Of a stretch of DNA of 64,000 bases, positions 61,587 to 64,000 are shown piece by piece (position 1 is the first letter of the stretch; every line of letters starts with the position of its first letter). Position numbers and translations under genes: made by a program. The notes beneath the pieces are model-generated. The model ran no database searches and was not told the DNA's origin. It was given only the letters and a program-made list of their open reading frames with translations. Source of the DNA: JAAXHF01 sp965242605 (GTDB lineage: Bacteria; Desulfobacterota; Binatia; Bin18); NCBI GenBank assembly GCA_965242605.1, contig CBDESS010000001.1, positions 1,364,001 through 1,428,000 on the forward strand, in the 5' to 3' direction.

Positions 61587-62810
61587 ATGTCACGCTGGTG
61601 TGTCTTGGGCGTTGCCGCCGCTATCATGTTTGCCGACTCGGTCGGCTATACCCTGATTATCCCTGTGCTGCCAACCCTGGCGCGGGAGTTGGGCCTGACC
61701 GAAACCTGGGCGGGCATCTTTTACGCCTCGTATGGGCTGGTCTCCCTCATGCTCTACCTGCCCTTTGGCCATGTGGTTGACCGGGTCGGAGAGCGTCTGT
61801 GGCTTACGGCTGGAATGCTGATGCTGGGCCTGACCGCGGTGGCGTTTTCGGTCGTGTCGGGCTTCTGGCCTTTGCTGCTGTGTCGGCTCGCTCAAGGGGT
61901 GGCTGCCTCGGCGACCTGGGCGGCCACCCTGCCACTGGCCGCCCGCTTGGCCGATAAAGAGCAGCGCGGGCTGGAAATGAGTATTGTGCCTGTTGCCTTC
62001 AGTCTGGGGGCGATTGGCGGGCCGGTCCTCGGCAGTGTTGGCTGGGCGCGTGAGCCGTTTCTATATTTTGCCGGCCTGCCCCTTGTCCTGGCCGGCTTGG
62101 CCTTTGTTATCATTCCAGACCGCCGAACGACGGCTGGGTCTGCCGAGCATCTGTCGCTCGCGGCCCTGCGCCAAGTCCTGTCGGCGCGTCTGACGAGCGC
62201 CTGTCTGGTCATTCTGGTATCCTGCGCTGCGCTCAGCGCGATGGAGATGCTCCTTCCGCTCCAGCTTGCCCGAATCGGCTGGTCGCGCCACGAGATCGGT
62301 CTGTTGTTTACCGCCTGGGGGGCGGCCGCCCTGCTGTGTCAACCGCTGATCGGTGCCTGGTCAGACTGGCGCGGCCGCCAGGAACCGATGATCCTGGGCT
62401 TGGTGGCCGCGGCCTTCCTGATTCCGGGCCTGTTTGTGGCCTTGGGATCGGGGTGGTTCTTGGTCCTGGCTCTGGGGGTGATCATCGCCCTGTCGGCCGC
62501 CCTGGCCCCGTCCATGCCGCTGATTGCGGACGGGCTGAGCCACGGCCAGGCCGGCAAGGCGTTTGGGTTCTATAATGTCGCCTTCAGCATCGGCATTGTC
62601 CTCGGTCCGTGGCTAGGCGGCTATGTGACCGAGCACCTGCACGTTCTTGGGGCGGCGCTCCTGCTGGCGGCTGCGCTCGGGCTGACGGCCTGCGTACTGC
62701 CCCGCTTTCTGGCTCCGGCGTCCTTGGGGCCAGTCTCACAACCGGGAAGAGGGTCGTGTGCGCTGTCCACGCTGCGGAACGCACAATCGCCCGGCGGCCA
62801 AGTTTTGTGA
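61587..62810 (+). CDS. MFS transporter
   Basis: The 407-residue protein has 12 predicted membrane helices and the MFS motif A-like loop GHVVDRVGERLWLTAG between helices 2 and 3, a second one (GAWSDWRGRQEP) between 8 and 9, and RLAQGVAASATWAATLPL. It is a proton-driven exporter-type permease; the substrate is not readable. The last 18 codons overlap the zinc-ribbon remnant and diverge from typical MFS tails. Confidence 0.88.
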   Translation: MSRWCVLGVAAAIMFADSVGYTLIIPVLPTLARELGLTETWAGIFYASYGLVSLMLYLPFGHVVDRVGERLWLTAGMLMLGLTAVAFSVVSGFWPLLLCRLAQGVAASATWAATLPLAARLADKEQRGLEMSIVPVAFSLGAIGGPVLGSVGWAREPFLYFAGLPLVLAGLAFVIIPDRRTTAGSAEHLSLAALRQVLSARLTSACLVILVSCAALSAMEMLLPLQLARIGWSRHEIGLLFTAWGAAALLCQPLIGAWSDWRGRQEPMILGLVAAAFLIPGLFVALGSGWFLVLALGVIIALSAALAPSMPLIADGLSHGQAGKAFGFYNVAFSIGIVLGPWLGGYVTEHLHVLGAALLLAAALGLTACVLPRFLAPASLGPVSQPGRGSCALSTLRNAQSPGGQVL

Positions 62811-63466
62811 TGAGTGCGGAACCGCTCTGTCGCCCGTGTCCAGGGCCAGGGCGGCCGAGCGGCGGCAGTTGACCGTTCAACGCGCGTTTGAACGCTCAGC
62901 CTATGTCGAAGCGCTTGAACACCTCGGGCAGGGCTCGGCCCTGCTTGGGGAGGCTGCCCGAGGGGGCCGAACGGGCCGAGCAAGAGATGGATTTTCAGAC
63001 CATGCGTGGGCCCGGGCTGATTGGCGACCAAGGGCTACGCCGACCAGGAGGTCTAAGGATACCTATGTACGGGCGCACGAGCTGGGAGACCAGATCGGGG
63101 CAGCCGTCCCGCGCGTTTTCCGCGCTGCGCGGGCTGTGGGTAGTCCACGAGATCCGCGGCGAACTCCAGGCGGCCCAGGAACTCGGCGAGCGGCTGCTGT
63201 CGATGCGCTCCAGCCTGCCCGACCCGGCCTCGCTGATCGAGGTCCACCGGGCGTGCGGCAATACCTTATTGATTGCGCGCCGCCAGGCGGCCAGGTCTTT
63301 GGAGCTACGCGCGGCGATGAGTCTTGGCCGGCTGTGGCAGGCGCAGGACAGGACGGACGAGGCACGGCGGCTGGTTGCCGAGGTAGACGAGTGGTTTGCT
63401 CCCGGCTTGGCCACCCCCGACCTCCGCCAAGCCAGAAGGCTCTTGGAGCGCTGGGCCGATACCTGA
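62758..63466 (+). pseudogene. Decayed zinc-ribbon / ATPase-TPR (cyclase-type) gene
   Basis: It starts at GTG 62758 with a double-CxxC ribbon (MRCPRCGTHNRPAAKFCDEC) and AERRQLTV, the usual opening of adenylate cyclase/ATPase fusion proteins. It then jumps straight into TPR-like sequence (ERSAYVEALEHLGQGSALL), skipping the cyclase and ATPase domains. After frame changes it continues as FSALRGLWVVHEIRGELQAA and ends with ARSLELRAAMSLGRLWQAQD and ARRLLERWADT, the normal C-terminus. At least one large deletion and several frameshifts are evident. Confidence 0.7.
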
Positions 63467-63565
63467 TGCGACCATCTTGGGTTGGCATGCAGCCGTTTGG
63501 CTTTTTGGCCAAAAATGTGATGTGATATAGCGCTGAGAGGCTGACGAAGAGAAAGGAAGGCAGTC

Positions 63566-64000
63566 ATGCGAGGCGTGTACGCATTCATCCTGTTCATCCC
63601 GGCGCTGGCCGGCGCAGTTGTAGCGCTCAGCGCCTCGCCCGTCTTGTCGCAGGGCTCACCGTTCCGCGTTGCCCGCCAGGAACCGCCGCCGTTGACCGTC
63701 TCGCCCTCGTTCGCCGGCAGCTCGCCCTGGCTGCCAACACCGGGCGTTGGCAATGTCACCGTGTCGTACACCTACCAGACCGCGGACGAATACTACCGCA
63801 AGACCTCACCGGGCAGCTCGGTCAAGAATGTCCCGACCCCCGGTGGCGAAGACCTCCAGCAGCACACCGTGTGGATCGATATGCTCTATGGCTGGTCGGA
63901 CGAAATCGCCCTGGACGCGCGCCTCGGCTATGCCCAGAGCCATATGGCAGCCGGTTCGATTGACGAACGCAGCCCCGAGGGCCTGGCCGACGTGAACCTC
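63566..64000 (+). CDS. Outer-membrane beta-barrel protein, 3' partial
   Basis: The frame opens at ATG 63566 (AAAGGAAGG upstream) and runs to the window edge. A signal peptide (MRGVYAFILFIPALAGAVVA, cleavage near SQG) is followed by alternating strands typical of outer-membrane barrels (VSYTYQTADEYYRKTSPG, IDMLYGWSDEIALDARLGYA, GLADVNL). The layout resembles the MetA-pathway phenol-degradation/transporter barrel family, but with only 145 residues visible the family is tentative. Confidence 0.65.
   Translation, partial: MRGVYAFILFIPALAGAVVALSASPVLSQGSPFRVARQEPPPLTVSPSFAGSSPWLPTPGVGNVTVSYTYQTADEYYRKTSPGSSVKNVPTPGGEDLQQHTVWIDMLYGWSDEIALDARLGYAQSHMAAGSIDERSPEGLADVNL

Overview
The window is GC-rich bacterial chromosome with no plasmid or phage hallmark genes. 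Gene content points to an uncultivated, metabolically versatile environmental bacterium of the kind often filed under former Deltaproteobacteria, Binatota or Tectomicrobia. The clues are several F420/flavin luciferase-like oxidoreductases, acyl-CoA enzymes, amidohydrolase and thiolase genes, a cytochrome P450 beside a PQQ alcohol dehydrogenase, paired DUF1800/DUF1501 genes, and dispersed GC-rich palindromes. That placement is inference from gene types only.

Layout. 1-2 kb: 3' part of an enoyl-CoA hydratase-like gene, an SRAP-domain DNA-repair gene and a decayed glutathione transferase. 2-8.8 kb: two tandem, recently duplicated genes for large secreted parallel beta-helix proteins, each ending in two copies of a Cys-containing module. 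8.8-23 kb: mostly housekeeping and redox genes (LLM oxidoreductases, comM, msrP), a secreted protein plus matrixin-type metalloprotease that carries the same C-terminal module, a DUF1501/DUF1800 pair, an AMIN-TPR protein, a short hibernation-factor gene and two dodecins. 23-28 kb: a very large winged-helix/ATPase/TPR regulator with a phased 11-bp repeat array upstream, a HEAT-repeat protein, and a small CRISPR-like relic.

28-48 kb is the accessory part. It holds a truncated type I methylase (hsdM) joined to a tandem pair of small secreted proteins, a DUF420 membrane protein, an NTF2/NTF2/SDR/LLM operon, and then a 12-kb minus-strand restriction-modification island: HigB-like toxin, HigA-ImmA/IrrE antitoxin/protease, methylase B, coiled-coil mini-protein, methylase A, second coiled-coil mini-protein, a third methylase reduced to its N-terminus, and a helicase-nuclease (Res). 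The two methylases are nearly identical except for a swapped central target-recognition segment. The island lies directly 3' of a tRNA-Leu gene.

48-64 kb: a tight Rieske-P450-PQQ dehydrogenase operon, a lytic transglycosylase, an amidohydrolase/acyl-CoA dehydrogenase pair, an orphan set of type II secretion minor pseudopilins (gspH-I-J-K), a thiolase preceded by a 19-bp perfect inverted repeat, uppP, an MFS transporter, a decayed zinc-ribbon/TPR gene and the start of an outer-membrane protein. Tandem duplication recurs throughout (beta-helix genes, dodecins, small secreted proteins, NTF2 genes, methylase cassettes), as do decayed genes, suggesting a genome that remodels by local duplication and loss.
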